A stretch of 64,000 nucleotides of DNA, taken from contig OMRP01000009.1 in NCBI GenBank assembly GCA_900313615.1, positions 1 to 64,000 on the forward strand, in the 5' to 3' direction. Made by a program: the position numbers and the translations under genes. Shown one piece after another: positions 17,639-26,612 of the stretch. Each line of letters begins with the position of its first letter. The stretch's first letter is position 1. Below the pieces are notes generated by a model. That model ran no database searches, was not told the origin of the DNA, and saw only the letters and a list, made by a program, of their open reading frames with translations. This stretch comes from an uncultured Prevotellaceae bacterium (GTDB lineage: Bacteria > Bacteroidota > Bacteroidia > Bacteroidales > Bacteroidaceae).

Positions 17639-19279
17639 ATGCCAGATAGTATATTTCACCATTATTACACCTCTTATCCCATAGAAGGGAACAAATTGAA
17701 CTGTCCTTTCTATGTAGAGTCCTCATTGGCGGCTGACCCGTTGGTGAGAGAGGCAGTGGCACAGACGAAGGCGATGATTGCCGCACATGAGGAATGGCGC
17801 GACGAGGTGAGCTGTGGCAAGATGTTCGGCGTACTGGTGGTGGAAGACGAGCACGGACAGGTTGGTTTCCTTTCCGCCTATTCAGGACAAATAGGTGGCA
17901 GGGAAGATTGGGAAGGATTTGTTCCTGCCGTGTTTGATTATTTGCAACCCGATGGCTATTTCGCCGTTCATGAGTGGGCAATCAGCGACATCAACCATCA
18001 CCTCGATGCCTTGCTCAGCGATGAAGGGTATTTATCGGCATTGCAAGAACTGCAGTCGATGGAACAAAGGCATACGGAGGAAATTACTACTTTTAGGGAA
18101 CGTATGCGCCAAGCCAAGCAACGGCGCGACGCACAACGTGCGACAGCAACACCCGACGAAATGGCGGCGATGGTGCACGAGAGTCAATGGATGAAGGCCG
18201 AACTACGGCGGATGAAGCGTCGCCACCAGGCTGAAGAGACTCCATTGGAACAACTCATTAGAGAGACGGAGAATGATGTCACACAGTTGCGGAAAGAACG
18301 CAAACAAAAGTCTGATGACCTCCAGCGTTGGCTCTTCACCCATTTCGTAATATGTAACGCCCGTGGAGAGGAGTGCACCTTGTTGGAGTTATTCGCCAAC
18401 ACCCCACAAGGAGTACCACCATCAGGCGCCGGAGAGTGTTGTGCCCCAAAACTGTTGCAGTATGCATTCCTCCGTGGATTAATACCCCTTCGCATCGCTG
18501 AGTTTTGGCAAGGTGCATCACCAAAAGGAGAACTGCGGATACACGACCGTTTCTACCCCGCATGCCGTGGCAAATGCCTACCCATACTACATTTCATGCT
18601 CCAAGGGCTGGATGTGGAACCCAACCCATTGGAAGAGTCTGAAAACAAGGAATTAGACATCGTGTATGACGATGACCATATCGTCGTTGTAAACAAGCCC
18701 TCGGGTATGCTCGCCGTGCCAGGAAAATCGGACAGAGAGTCCGTTTTCAGCATCTTGCGCCATCGCTACCCACAAGCCGAAGGACCAATGATTGTACACC
18801 GTCTTGACATGGCCACGTCAGGACTGATGGTAGTGGCCAAGAGCGAATGGACTTACCATGCACTGCAACGACAGTTTGAGCGGCGTGAGGTGAGCAAACG
18901 CTATGTGGCACTGCTCGAGCGTGACATCCATGGCCAAGTGCCAGCACGAGGCACTATACGGCTACCCTTACGTCCCGACCCAATGGACCGACCACGACAG
19001 GTGGTGGACCCGACACATGGCAAAGACGCCATTACCGACTACGAAATCCTAGGCCCAGATAATGGTCGTACCCTCATTGCACTTTATCCCCATACGGGGC
19101 GCACGCACCAACTACGTGTCCACTGCGCCCATGCCGAAGGCCTGAACTGCCCTATCCTTGGCGATGCGCTTTATGGCACGCCCGCCGAAAGACTATATTT
19201 GCATGCCGAACAACTGACATTCACTCACCCCGTAACAGGAAAAAGAATGCAATTTGAGATTAATACGCATTTCACTTGA
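17639..19279 (+). CDS. RluA-family pseudouridine synthase with long N-terminal extension
   Basis: 546 residues, about twice the usual RluA length. The C-terminal catalytic part (from about residue 335) holds DDDHIVVVNKPSGMLAVPG, the active-site HRLDMATSGLMV (Asp nucleophile) and PHTGRTHQLRVH. The first about 330 residues include a segment with FLSAYSGQIGG and a long helical, charge-rich coil (residues about 140-230, RRDAQR...RRMKRRHQ). Similar long forms occur in Bacteroidetes; the extension may bind RNA or the ribosome (inference). Target uridine unknown. No separate promoter is visible, and the eno terminator sits directly before the ATG. Confidence 0.88.
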   Translation: MPDSIFHHYYTSYPIEGNKLNCPFYVESSLAADPLVREAVAQTKAMIAAHEEWRDEVSCGKMFGVLVVEDEHGQVGFLSAYSGQIGGREDWEGFVPAVFDYLQPDGYFAVHEWAISDINHHLDALLSDEGYLSALQELQSMEQRHTEEITTFRERMRQAKQRRDAQRATATPDEMAAMVHESQWMKAELRRMKRRHQAEETPLEQLIRETENDVTQLRKERKQKSDDLQRWLFTHFVICNARGEECTLLELFANTPQGVPPSGAGECCAPKLLQYAFLRGLIPLRIAEFWQGASPKGELRIHDRFYPACRGKCLPILHFMLQGLDVEPNPLEESENKELDIVYDDDHIVVVNKPSGMLAVPGKSDRESVFSILRHRYPQAEGPMIVHRLDMATSGLMVVAKSEWTYHALQRQFERREVSKRYVALLERDIHGQVPARGTIRLPLRPDPMDRPRQVVDPTHGKDAITDYEILGPDNGRTLIALYPHTGRTHQLRVHCAHAEGLNCPILGDALYGTPAERLYLHAEQLTFTHPVTGKRMQFEINTHFT

Positions 19280-19428
19280 AAAACGAACATGAAAAACACA
19301 AATCTACACGAATAATTATCTACAAATTACACAAATACCACGAATAAAGTTTGTGCTACGAATTCCGCGAAATGCACGATTTTTACAAATAATTTCTGAA
19401 TTCAATAGATTAATTCATGGATTTATGC
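19280..19428. repeat. AT-rich spacer with degenerate ACACGAAT/ACACAAAT-type repeats
   Basis: Units such as ACACAAATCT, ACACGAATAA, ACACAAATA and CCACGAATAA follow one another at about 10-base steps between 19297 and 19348. No gene is visible. Confidence 0.55.
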
Positions 19429-19436
19429 TATCTTTG
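19429..19436 (+). promoter_or_regulatory. -7 box of the YARHG lipoprotein gene
   Basis: TATCTTTG matches TAnnTTTG, 26 bases before the ATG at 19463. Confidence 0.6.
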
Positions 19437-19462
19437 CGACAACTATTGAAAAGCTTTTGACC

Positions 19463-20413
19463 ATGAAGACAAAGTATTGTTTGTTAGGACTTTTGTCCTT
19501 CACCCTATGTCTCCTTTCCTGCAACAAAAAGGGAAACGCTGACGGAGGCAAACCTGTAGCAGTGATAGAATCGTTGAGCAACGACATCTCCTCCAAGTCT
19601 GACCAGTGGACGAAAGAGGATTGGGATGCCGCCGCCGAACAGTTGAAATCGGCCATCGCCAACCTACCCAACCCTATGGCTGATGACGAACTGATTATCG
19701 TCAACTCTGCCATCCCCCGCATGAAAGTGTACGCCGAGCGCCACAAGAACATGGCTGCCACGTTCCTCGTGGCACTGAGCAAATACAAGAGCACAGGTCA
19801 GGAAGGAGATGCCGAAGCCACCGACCAGGACAACACATCACCAGAGGCCACTGGCATAGGTGGTCCTTCTGACGAGGTAGCGACCCAAGACCATCCTGCA
19901 AGTGTCCATGACAGCGCTCCCGCCGGACTGCTTCAGGGAAATGTTATCCAAGAGGGTGGTTATACCAACGTACGCCAACAGCCAAGTTCCAGTTCGGCCA
20001 TTGTGACGAAGATACGCGATGGCAGTCCCATCTATTACACCAATTATAACGCCAGTTGGTGTGCTGTATACGACAATAGCGGCAGAATGCTCGGCTATAT
20101 GCACTCCAGCAAGGTGGTTGGTTGGGACGAAGGCACCCCGGATGAGGGTGGTGATGTGGTCTACGGCACGCAGTATGACTGGCTGTCGACTCGCTACGCC
20201 ACGGCCAGTGACCTCGCCGGTTACGACTTGGGACAGTTGCGCGTGCTGCGTAACTCCATCTACGCCCGCCACGGACGGATGTTCCGCGATGCGAACCTAC
20301 GCAGCTATTTCAATTCGCAATCATGGTATAACGGCTACCGCCAGGAGATACCCGCCAGCGAACTGAACCAATATGAGCAATACAACATCCAGTTTATTCA
20401 AAGCAGGGAGTAG
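19463..20413 (+). CDS. Lipoprotein with SH3-like and YARHG domains
   Basis: 316 residues from the ATG at 19463; a TTG six bases up is less likely. Signal peptide with lipobox LLSC (Cys about residue 20), so membrane-anchored. A helical part (40-115) and a Ser/Thr/Asp linker follow. Then comes a bacterial SH3-type segment (GGYTNVRQQPSSSSAIVTKIRDGSPIYY...WCAVYDNSGRMLGYMHSSKV). The C-terminal YARHG domain is clear (LRVLRNSIYARHGRMFRDANLRSYF, then SWYNGYRQEIPASELNQYEQ). YARHG domains are extracellular modules, probably peptidoglycan-associated. A diverged YARHG copy occurs in the DUF3160 gene at 42976-45342. Confidence 0.8.
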   Translation: MKTKYCLLGLLSFTLCLLSCNKKGNADGGKPVAVIESLSNDISSKSDQWTKEDWDAAAEQLKSAIANLPNPMADDELIIVNSAIPRMKVYAERHKNMAATFLVALSKYKSTGQEGDAEATDQDNTSPEATGIGGPSDEVATQDHPASVHDSAPAGLLQGNVIQEGGYTNVRQQPSSSSAIVTKIRDGSPIYYTNYNASWCAVYDNSGRMLGYMHSSKVVGWDEGTPDEGGDVVYGTQYDWLSTRYATASDLAGYDLGQLRVLRNSIYARHGRMFRDANLRSYFNSQSWYNGYRQEIPASELNQYEQYNIQFIQSRE

Positions 20414-20417
20414 AAAA

Positions 20418-20515
20418 GAAGGGAATAGTTAAAAGTGAAAAGTTAATAATCTTCACTTTTAGTTCTTCGCTTTACCTTTAACAAATTCCTTCACTTTTAG
20501 TTTTTCACTATTACT
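20418..20515. repeat. Degenerate repeats with inverted AAAAGTGAA/TTCACTTTT units
   Basis: AAAAGTGAA is followed by several TTCACTTTT(TAG) copies (near 20451 and 20490), so the spacer between the lipoprotein gene and the dehydrogenase gene can fold as AT-only hairpins. A weak terminator role is possible. Confidence 0.6.
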
Positions 20516-20523
20516 TTTACCAT

Positions 20524-21522
20524 ATGCCCATTAAGATCGCTTTTTTCGACACGAAGAGTTACGACCGCGAGTCGTTTGAGAAACTGAACAAAGATTTCGG
20601 TTTTGACATTCATTATTACAAAGAACGTCTGAGCATGAACACCATAGCGTTGACCAAGGGAAAGGATGTGGTGTGCATCTTCGTCAATGCCGAATGCGAC
20701 CACCGTGTCATCGATGAATTGGTGGCCAACGGTGTGAAGCTCATCGCCCTGCGCTGCGCCGGCTTCAACAATGTGGATCTGCAAGCCGCCAAGGGACGTA
20801 TCCGTGTGGTGCGTGTGCCCGCCTACTCACCCCATGCCGTGGCTGAATATGCCATGACGCTTATGCTCACCCTCAACCGCAAGGTGTACCGTTCCGTCTA
20901 CCGCACACGCGAAGGCAATTTCAAACTCAACGGTCTGCTGGGTTTCGACATGTATGGCAAGACCATCGGATTGATTGGCATGGGCCGCATCGCCAAGGAG
21001 TTGATAAAAATCTGTCGTGGCTTCGGCATGAATGTGGTAGCCTACGACCTCTATCCCGACCACGCATTTGCTGAGGAACACCAAGTGAAGATTGTCACCC
21101 TCGATGAGTTGTATGAGGAGAGCGACATCATCTCATTACATTGTCCGCTGACCGAAGAGACGAAGTTCATCATCAACAACGAGAGCATCACGAAGATGAA
21201 GTTCGGTGTCATCCTCATCAACACTGGTCGTGGCAAACTCATCAAGACTGAAGACCTCATCAATGGCCTGCGCACCCATCAGGTTGGCGGTGCGGCACTC
21301 GACGTGTATGAGGAGGAGCAGAACTATTTCTACGAGGACCGTTCAGACAAAATGATTGACGACGACAAGTTGGCGTTACTGTTGATGATGCCTAATGTCA
21401 TCGTCACCTCACACCAAGCCTTCTTCACCCGCGAGGCCCTTCATAACATCGGCCTCACCACCCTACAAAACATCAAGGACTTTTGCGATGGCAAAGAACT
21501 GGTGAATGAAGTGAAGGCATGA
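20524..21522 (+). CDS. ldhA: D-lactate dehydrogenase (2-hydroxyacid dehydrogenase family)
   Basis: 332 residues. It reduces pyruvate to D-lactate with NADH. The NAD-binding loop appears as GLIGMGRIAKELIKICRGFGM (residues about 149-169), with Met and Ala in place of the more usual GTGxIG. The catalytic Arg (INTGRGKLI), Glu (LDVYEEE) and His (TSHQAFFT) segments are in place. RCAGFNNVDLQAAKG and RVPAYSPHAVAEYAMTLML are typical of LdhA. It lies alone on the plus strand and ends at a strong bidirectional terminator shared with the convergent pyridoxal kinase gene. Confidence 0.9.
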   Translation: MPIKIAFFDTKSYDRESFEKLNKDFGFDIHYYKERLSMNTIALTKGKDVVCIFVNAECDHRVIDELVANGVKLIALRCAGFNNVDLQAAKGRIRVVRVPAYSPHAVAEYAMTLMLTLNRKVYRSVYRTREGNFKLNGLLGFDMYGKTIGLIGMGRIAKELIKICRGFGMNVVAYDLYPDHAFAEEHQVKIVTLDELYEESDIISLHCPLTEETKFIINNESITKMKFGVILINTGRGKLIKTEDLINGLRTHQVGGAALDVYEEEQNYFYEDRSDKMIDDDKLALLLMMPNVIVTSHQAFFTREALHNIGLTTLQNIKDFCDGKELVNEVKA

Positions 21523-21556
21523 TAGAGTGACATGTTACGAGTGATGAGTTACGAAT

Positions 21557-21594
21557 GAAACCGGGCGAAAGTGAAAATACTTTCGCCCGGTTTC
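21557..21594. terminator. Bidirectional terminator between ldhA and the pyridoxal kinase gene
   Basis: A perfect 16-bp stem, GAAACCGGGCGAAAGT (21557-21572) with ACTTTCGCCCGGTTTC (21579-21594), around a 6-base loop between two convergent genes. Confidence 0.88.
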
Positions 21595-21612
21595 TATACT
21601 ACTTTGTCACTA

Positions 21613-22428
21613 TCACAACAAGTGTAGGAAATTCTCTACGGGGATGCCACGGTTTTTGTCTTCATTGTCGCGGTTGAGGTCGATGAGCATGGCCACACCA
21701 TCCATAGCTTTGCGCGTGCTCTGCAGAAGAGGATCTCCTTGAAGCAAGTGGCCGATGAGGATGGCTGAGAACATATCGCCCGTGCCTGGGAAATGGACAG
21801 GGATCTCCGTATAGTCAAGTGAGAAATACTCGTCAGTATGGTGGTTGTAACCCACTACCATACTCTGTCCATCAACACAAATGCTGGTGATGAGCACAGA
21901 CCGGGCACCTATATGACGCAATTTATCGACGAGCATACGCGCCTCGTCTGCCGTTACCCCCTCTTCATGATACGGATGGTCGGCGAGATAGCAAGCCTCA
22001 GTGTAATTGGGATAGGTAAGATGGGCTACTGACACCATCTCACGCATACAATGGATGGCTTTTTCGGTCACACCATTATACAGTTTTCCTTCGTCACCCA
22101 TGATGGGGTCAACGAAGATGGTCGTCCCCTTGGCCGCCTCTTCCTGACAATAGGCCGAAACGATTTTTGCCTGTCGCTCGGATGTGATAAATCCTGTGGC
22201 GATAGCATCAAAAGAAAAACCTAGTTCGCGCCACACGGGAAAGACACCTTTTATGTAGTCGGTGGTGTCAAGGAGGTTAAACTTACCATAGTCGAGCGTG
22301 TTCGACACCAAGCATGTGGGCAGGTTATAAACAGGGAATCCATAATACGAAAGGATGGGCAACATGGCCGCCGTGGCCACCTTACCATAACCTGCGATGT
22401 CGTTGACAAGTAATAACTGTTGTTTCAT
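21613..22428 (-). CDS. pdxY: Pyridoxal/pyridoxamine kinase
   Basis: 271 residues of the ribokinase-like PdxK/PdxY family, phosphorylating B6 vitamers in the salvage pathway to PLP. Family segments: VNDIAGYGKVATAAMLPILSYYG at the N-terminus, FVDPIMGDEGKLYNG, LTYPNYTEACYL, and the anion hole/catalytic base PGTGDMFSAILIGHL. The symbol is given by similarity; PdxK versus PdxY cannot be separated by eye. Possible -7 box TAATTTTG at 22444-22437 on the minus strand, 9 bases before the ATG, so the leader would be very short. Confidence 0.85.
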   Translation of the reverse strand: MKQQLLLVNDIAGYGKVATAAMLPILSYYGFPVYNLPTCLVSNTLDYGKFNLLDTTDYIKGVFPVWRELGFSFDAIATGFITSERQAKIVSAYCQEEAAKGTTIFVDPIMGDEGKLYNGVTEKAIHCMREMVSVAHLTYPNYTEACYLADHPYHEEGVTADEARMLVDKLRHIGARSVLITSICVDGQSMVVGYNHHTDEYFSLDYTEIPVHFPGTGDMFSAILIGHLLQGDPLLQSTRKAMDGVAMLIDLNRDNEDKNRGIPVENFLHLL

Positions 22429-22463
22429 ATCGGCTGCAAAATTACTGCAAAAAAAATAAATCC

Positions 22464-22495
22464 TTTGGTATTTTCAATTATTTCCTTTATTTTTG
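22464..22495 (+). promoter_or_regulatory. Promoter of the GH3 glucosidase gene
   Basis: TTTG at 22464-22467, 20 bases, then TATTTTTG at 22488-22495: a full -33/-7 Bacteroidetes promoter. The ATG is at 22698, so the leader would be nearly 200 bases long, partly purine-rich repeat (22510-22560). Confidence 0.6.
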
Positions 22496-22697
22496 CAGAA
22501 ATAATCCTAAAAGGAAGGGGGAGTTATAAGAGGGAAATATAAGAGAGAGTAAAAAAGGAAGTTAAGCGCTACGCGCAGGACAATACCTTAATCTTCCTGA
22601 CTCCCAAACTCCTCAAATTGTCCTCCAAACAAAAGTACAAACCTAATAATTCCAAATTCATAAGTCCAAAATCAATATTCCATAAACTCATTATCCC

Positions 22698-25049
22698 ATG
22701 AAAAAACTAACCAAAGCGATAGCCATCGTATTATTCCCTATCAGTATGACAGCACAGAATGCGCCCCAACTGCGGGCAGACAATATCGATGAAGTGATAG
22801 CCGCGATGACACTGGAAGAGAAAGCCCAGTTGCTCGTTGGCGGAGCCAATAATTTCTTTAGCGGGGGAGCCGTCGTGGGTGGTTCTGCAGAGACCGTGCC
22901 CGGCGCCGCTGGCACCACCGCCGCCATTCCTCGTCTTGGCATTCCCGAGACCATCCTCACCGACGGTCCTGCCGGTGTGCGCATCAACCCGACGCGCAAA
23001 GGCGAGAGCAAGACCTATTATGCCACAGGCTTCCCCATCGGCACCTGCTTGGCCTCGACATGGAACACCGAACTGGTGAACGAAGTGGGACACGCCATCG
23101 GCAACGAGACCAAGGAATATCGCTGCGACGTGATTCTTGGTCCGGGCATGAACCTACACCGCAACCCACTATGTGGCCGTAACTTCGAATATTACTCCGA
23201 AGACCCCGTGGTGACAGGAAAAATTGCCGCTGCCTATATCCAGGGTGTGCAGGCCGAGGGAGCTGGCGTAAGCATCAAGCACTTCGCCGTGAACTCTCAG
23301 GAGACGCAACGTACGAGTGTTGACGAGCGTGTGTCACAACGCGCTGCTCGTGAGTTATACCTCAAGGGCTTTGAGATAGCCGTCAGAGAGAGCGACCCAT
23401 GGACTGTCATGGCATCATACAACCGTCTCAACGGATTGTTTGCCCAAGGCAGCCACGATTTGTTAACCAAGATTCTGCGCGATGACTGGGGTTTCAAAGG
23501 CATCGTGATGACCGACTGGATCGGTATCCGTGAAGGACTGCGCACCATCGACGAGGTGCATGCCGGCAACGATCTGATGGAACCCGGTCAGCCCAAACAG
23601 GCGGAAGAGATTGTGGCCGGTGTGAAGAGTGGACAACTGGATATCGCCGACGTGGACCGCAATGTGCGCCGTATGTTGGAATATATCGTCAAGACCCCGA
23701 GTTTCAAGAAATACCGCGCCACCAATGCGCCTGACCTAAAAGCACACGCCGAGATTACCCGCCGTGTGGCCAATGAGGGCATCGTGTTGCTGAAGAACGC
23801 CAATGGCACACTGCCGCTGGCCAAGAGCATCAAGACCGTGTCGCTCTATGGTGTCAACTCGTACGATTTCCTCTCCGGCGGAACAGGCTCTGGCTGCGTC
23901 CACACACCTTATGTGGTCGACATGGTAACAGGTCTGTCGAATGCGGGGATTAAGACCACAGAGCAACTGACAGAGATTTACCGTAAATACATCGAGTTTG
24001 CCAAACTGAAGTTTGAAGCCGACCGTAACCCCGCCAAATGGTTCCAGATGTCTATGTTCGGACAACAGAAATATCCCGAAGTGGACATCAGTGCCATCTG
24101 CAGCCAGAAAGAGGCGCAAAATGCCGATGCCGCCATCATCACCATTGGACGACAGGCGGGCGAAGGCATCGACCGAGACATCGAGGGAGAGTTCAACCTG
24201 ACCGAGCAAGAACGACAGATGATTATCAACGTGAGCAATTTCTTCCACCAGGAGGGCAAGCCCGTGGTGGTGGTCATCAACTCTGGTTCGGTGATTGAGA
24301 CCGCTTCGTGGAAGAACTATGCCGACGCCATCGTCGTGGCATGGCAACCCGGAGAAGAGGGAGGCAACAGCATGGCCGACATCCTCACCGGCAAGGCCAA
24401 CCCCTCAGGCAAACTGACCATGACATGGCCCATCGCAGCCACCGACCATCCCTCGACAAAGAATTTCCCGAACACGTCGATGGACCTGTATACCTTCAAC
24501 ACCATAGCCGGAAACAGCCAAGTACCTGGCTATCAATACACCAACCATGAGGAAGACATCTATGTGGGTTACCGCTATTTCGACACCTTCGGTCGTGAGG
24601 TAAGCTATCCCTTCGGCTATGGACTGTCGTACACTACCTTTGAATATGGCAAACCCACTGTGAGCATCAAGGGCGAGACCATCGAGGTGAGCGTGAGCGT
24701 AAAGAACACGGGCAGCGTGGCCGGCAAGGAAGCAGTCCAAGTGTATGTGACCGCTCCCGACGGCACATTGGAAAAACCCGCCAAGGAGTTGAAAGCTTTC
24801 GGCAAGACCAAAGAACTGAAACCTGGTCAGAGTGAGACGCTGCGCATGACCCTGCAACGACGTGACCTGGCTTCATTCGACGAGGCACAGAGTGCATGGG
24901 TGGTAGACGCCGGCAACTATACCTTTAAGGTTGGAGCTTCGGCAGCAGACATCCGCGGCACAGCGACCCTACGTGTGGATGGCTTGGTAGAGAAGACCAG
25001 CAACGCCTTGGCACCGCAGGTGGAACTGAAAAGGCTGAAGAAAAAGTAA
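22698..25049 (+). CDS. bglX: Glycoside hydrolase family 3 beta-glucosidase
   Basis: 783 residues with signal peptide (MKKLTKAIAIVLFPISMTAQ), so periplasmic. It cleaves terminal beta-glucosyl (or beta-xylosyl) residues from oligosaccharides. The N-terminal TIM barrel carries GPGMNLHRNPLCGRNFEYYSEDP, SIKHFAVNSQET and the nucleophile segment GIVMTDWIG (Asp273). The second alpha/beta domain starts near KNANGTLPL, and a C-terminal fibronectin-III-like domain closes the protein (KNTGSVAGKEAVQVYV). The last residues KRLKKK run into an A/G repeat array. BIG2 and CapA-like lipoprotein genes follow on the same strand. Confidence 0.92.
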   Translation: MKKLTKAIAIVLFPISMTAQNAPQLRADNIDEVIAAMTLEEKAQLLVGGANNFFSGGAVVGGSAETVPGAAGTTAAIPRLGIPETILTDGPAGVRINPTRKGESKTYYATGFPIGTCLASTWNTELVNEVGHAIGNETKEYRCDVILGPGMNLHRNPLCGRNFEYYSEDPVVTGKIAAAYIQGVQAEGAGVSIKHFAVNSQETQRTSVDERVSQRAARELYLKGFEIAVRESDPWTVMASYNRLNGLFAQGSHDLLTKILRDDWGFKGIVMTDWIGIREGLRTIDEVHAGNDLMEPGQPKQAEEIVAGVKSGQLDIADVDRNVRRMLEYIVKTPSFKKYRATNAPDLKAHAEITRRVANEGIVLLKNANGTLPLAKSIKTVSLYGVNSYDFLSGGTGSGCVHTPYVVDMVTGLSNAGIKTTEQLTEIYRKYIEFAKLKFEADRNPAKWFQMSMFGQQKYPEVDISAICSQKEAQNADAAIITIGRQAGEGIDRDIEGEFNLTEQERQMIINVSNFFHQEGKPVVVVINSGSVIETASWKNYADAIVVAWQPGEEGGNSMADILTGKANPSGKLTMTWPIAATDHPSTKNFPNTSMDLYTFNTIAGNSQVPGYQYTNHEEDIYVGYRYFDTFGREVSYPFGYGLSYTTFEYGKPTVSIKGETIEVSVSVKNTGSVAGKEAVQVYVTAPDGTLEKPAKELKAFGKTKELKPGQSETLRMTLQRRDLASFDEAQSAWVVDAGNYTFKVGASAADIRGTATLRVDGLVEKTSNALAPQVELKRLKKK

Positions 25050-25120
25050 AAAGGTAAAAGGGTAAAAAAGGTAAAAAAGTATAAGAGTAAAAAATGTAAA
25101 GAAAAAAATAAAAGCGTAAG
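25040..25120. repeat. Degenerate GTAAAA repeat array after bglX
   Basis: Units like GTAAAAAG, GTAAAAGG, GTAAAAAAG and GTATAAGA repeat at 8-10 base steps from the last bglX codons to shortly before the next gene. Confidence 0.75.
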
Positions 25121-25146
25121 AAAACTAACTATAACAACCACTAATT

Positions 25147-26478
25147 ATGAAAAAGTATCTGTATCAATTCCTGTTCGTCTTCATGGCCATTGGGCTGTGT
25201 GCAGGTTCCTGCAATGATGACAACGACGACGACATGAGCACCCCCGAAACCCCGGGCGGTGGTGGTGGAACCTCTTTCGACCCCACACAAATACCCAACG
25301 GCTATTGCAAAGGCATTGGCCTATATCTCTATCGCTACACAGCCATCGTTGACGAGCCGTTCAACCTTCGCGCCAAGCGGTTCATCGACGAGAGTGTTTA
25401 CCTTCACAATTACGGAATAGGTGGTATTAATGAACTTGACGCCGCCTCAGACGGCACCCTGCTTACATCTGGTGTGAAATGGATGTCGAGCGACGAGAGC
25501 ATCGCCACCGTGGACAATAACGGCAAGGTGACACCGAAGAAAGCCGGTAATGTGTATATCTACGCTTACACCGACAAGAAACAGTCAGCTCGCTGCATGG
25601 TGAAGGTGGAGCCTAAGGGCACGAAACGCTATGGCGTGCACGTGGCCGGCTTCGAACTGACCAGTTACAACTACAAGAACATCAGTTCCTTCCCAGGGGT
25701 GTCCGGTAGTATCGAATATGAGCCCGCATACAACAGGCTGACCCTAGACGGCTGTAATATCAACGTGACCGATTCGGTGGAGGGCATCCTCGTAGATTGC
25801 GATAATCTCACAATCAATGTAGTAGGCACGAACAATGTGAAATCAAACCATAGTTACGCCTTCGCCATACGCGGTTCTTTCAAACTCAATTATTATGACA
25901 ATGCCGACAACATGCGTGAATGTATGATTAGCGGAACCACCTCGAGCAAAATAACCTTCGAGAGCACAGCCACAGGCCTTCAGAAACGCAGTGCCGGCAT
26001 CGGTATCTGCGAACATGCCGAACTGCGCGTCATGGGCAGCAGCGTCACAGCCAAAGGACATCAATATGGTGTGAGCGGAGCCAACTGGCATCGTTATTCC
26101 GGCCGTCATCAGTTCAATGAGATGTGGCCATACTGGGGAGATGACGTGTGGTCGACAAAAGGTGACGTTGTGGGAGACCTCGTGGGCGGTAGCCTCTTTA
26201 TCCTGCGCTGTACCTTCACCGCCATCTGCGATACCGGCAACGAAGGTTGTGGAGCCATCAATATGCTGAGAGCGGTATACACCAACTCTTCCTATAACCT
26301 CAAACCAAGCGGTGGTGTAGACTTGAGATGGGGTTTTATAGAATCTACGAATTATACGCCCCCGACTACCAATGGCTATGTTGCCACCTGCAAGAAAGGC
26401 ACGTTCCAACCGTATAAGGGTGAAGTGGAGTATTCTTCATCAATACCATGGAATGGGAATGAGTATCCGGTTAATTAG
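25147..26478 (+). CDS. Surface lipoprotein with BIG2 domain
   Basis: 443 residues. Signal peptide and lipobox (GLCAGSC, Cys about residue 22), then an acidic NDDNDDD stretch typical of surface-exposed Bacteroidetes lipoproteins, and a Pro/Gly linker. A BIG2-type Ig-like unit is at about residues 95-155 (SGVKWMSSDESIATVDNNGKVTPKKAGNVYIYAY). The remaining about 290 residues look like right-handed beta-helix or carbohydrate-module sequence (GCNINVTDSVEGILVDCDNLTINVVGTNNV) but are not identified. It lies behind bglX, so glycan binding is a reasonable guess only. Confidence 0.7.
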   Translation: MKKYLYQFLFVFMAIGLCAGSCNDDNDDDMSTPETPGGGGGTSFDPTQIPNGYCKGIGLYLYRYTAIVDEPFNLRAKRFIDESVYLHNYGIGGINELDAASDGTLLTSGVKWMSSDESIATVDNNGKVTPKKAGNVYIYAYTDKKQSARCMVKVEPKGTKRYGVHVAGFELTSYNYKNISSFPGVSGSIEYEPAYNRLTLDGCNINVTDSVEGILVDCDNLTINVVGTNNVKSNHSYAFAIRGSFKLNYYDNADNMRECMISGTTSSKITFESTATGLQKRSAGIGICEHAELRVMGSSVTAKGHQYGVSGANWHRYSGRHQFNEMWPYWGDDVWSTKGDVVGDLVGGSLFILRCTFTAICDTGNEGCGAINMLRAVYTNSSYNLKPSGGVDLRWGFIESTNYTPPTTNGYVATCKKGTFQPYKGEVEYSSSIPWNGNEYPVN

Positions 26479-26575
26479 TTTGTGAGACTGTGAGTTCATG
26501 AGGTTGTGAGGTTGTGAGTTTGTGAGTTCATGAGTTCGTAAGTTATTTAGTTATTAAGTTTATAAGTTTTTTAGT
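26478..26575. repeat. Degenerate 8-bp tandem array before the CapA-like gene
   Basis: About twelve units, GTGAGACT, GTGAGTTC, ATGAGGTT, GTGAGGTT, GTGAGTTT ... TTAAGTTT, ATAAGTTT, drifting from GC-rich to AT-rich. The units are the reverse complement of the AACTCAT-type units at 3443-3488. Confidence 0.88.
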
Positions 26576-26612
26576 ATTAGTAAGAAAAAAAGAAATGTTC
26601 AATACCAAACAG

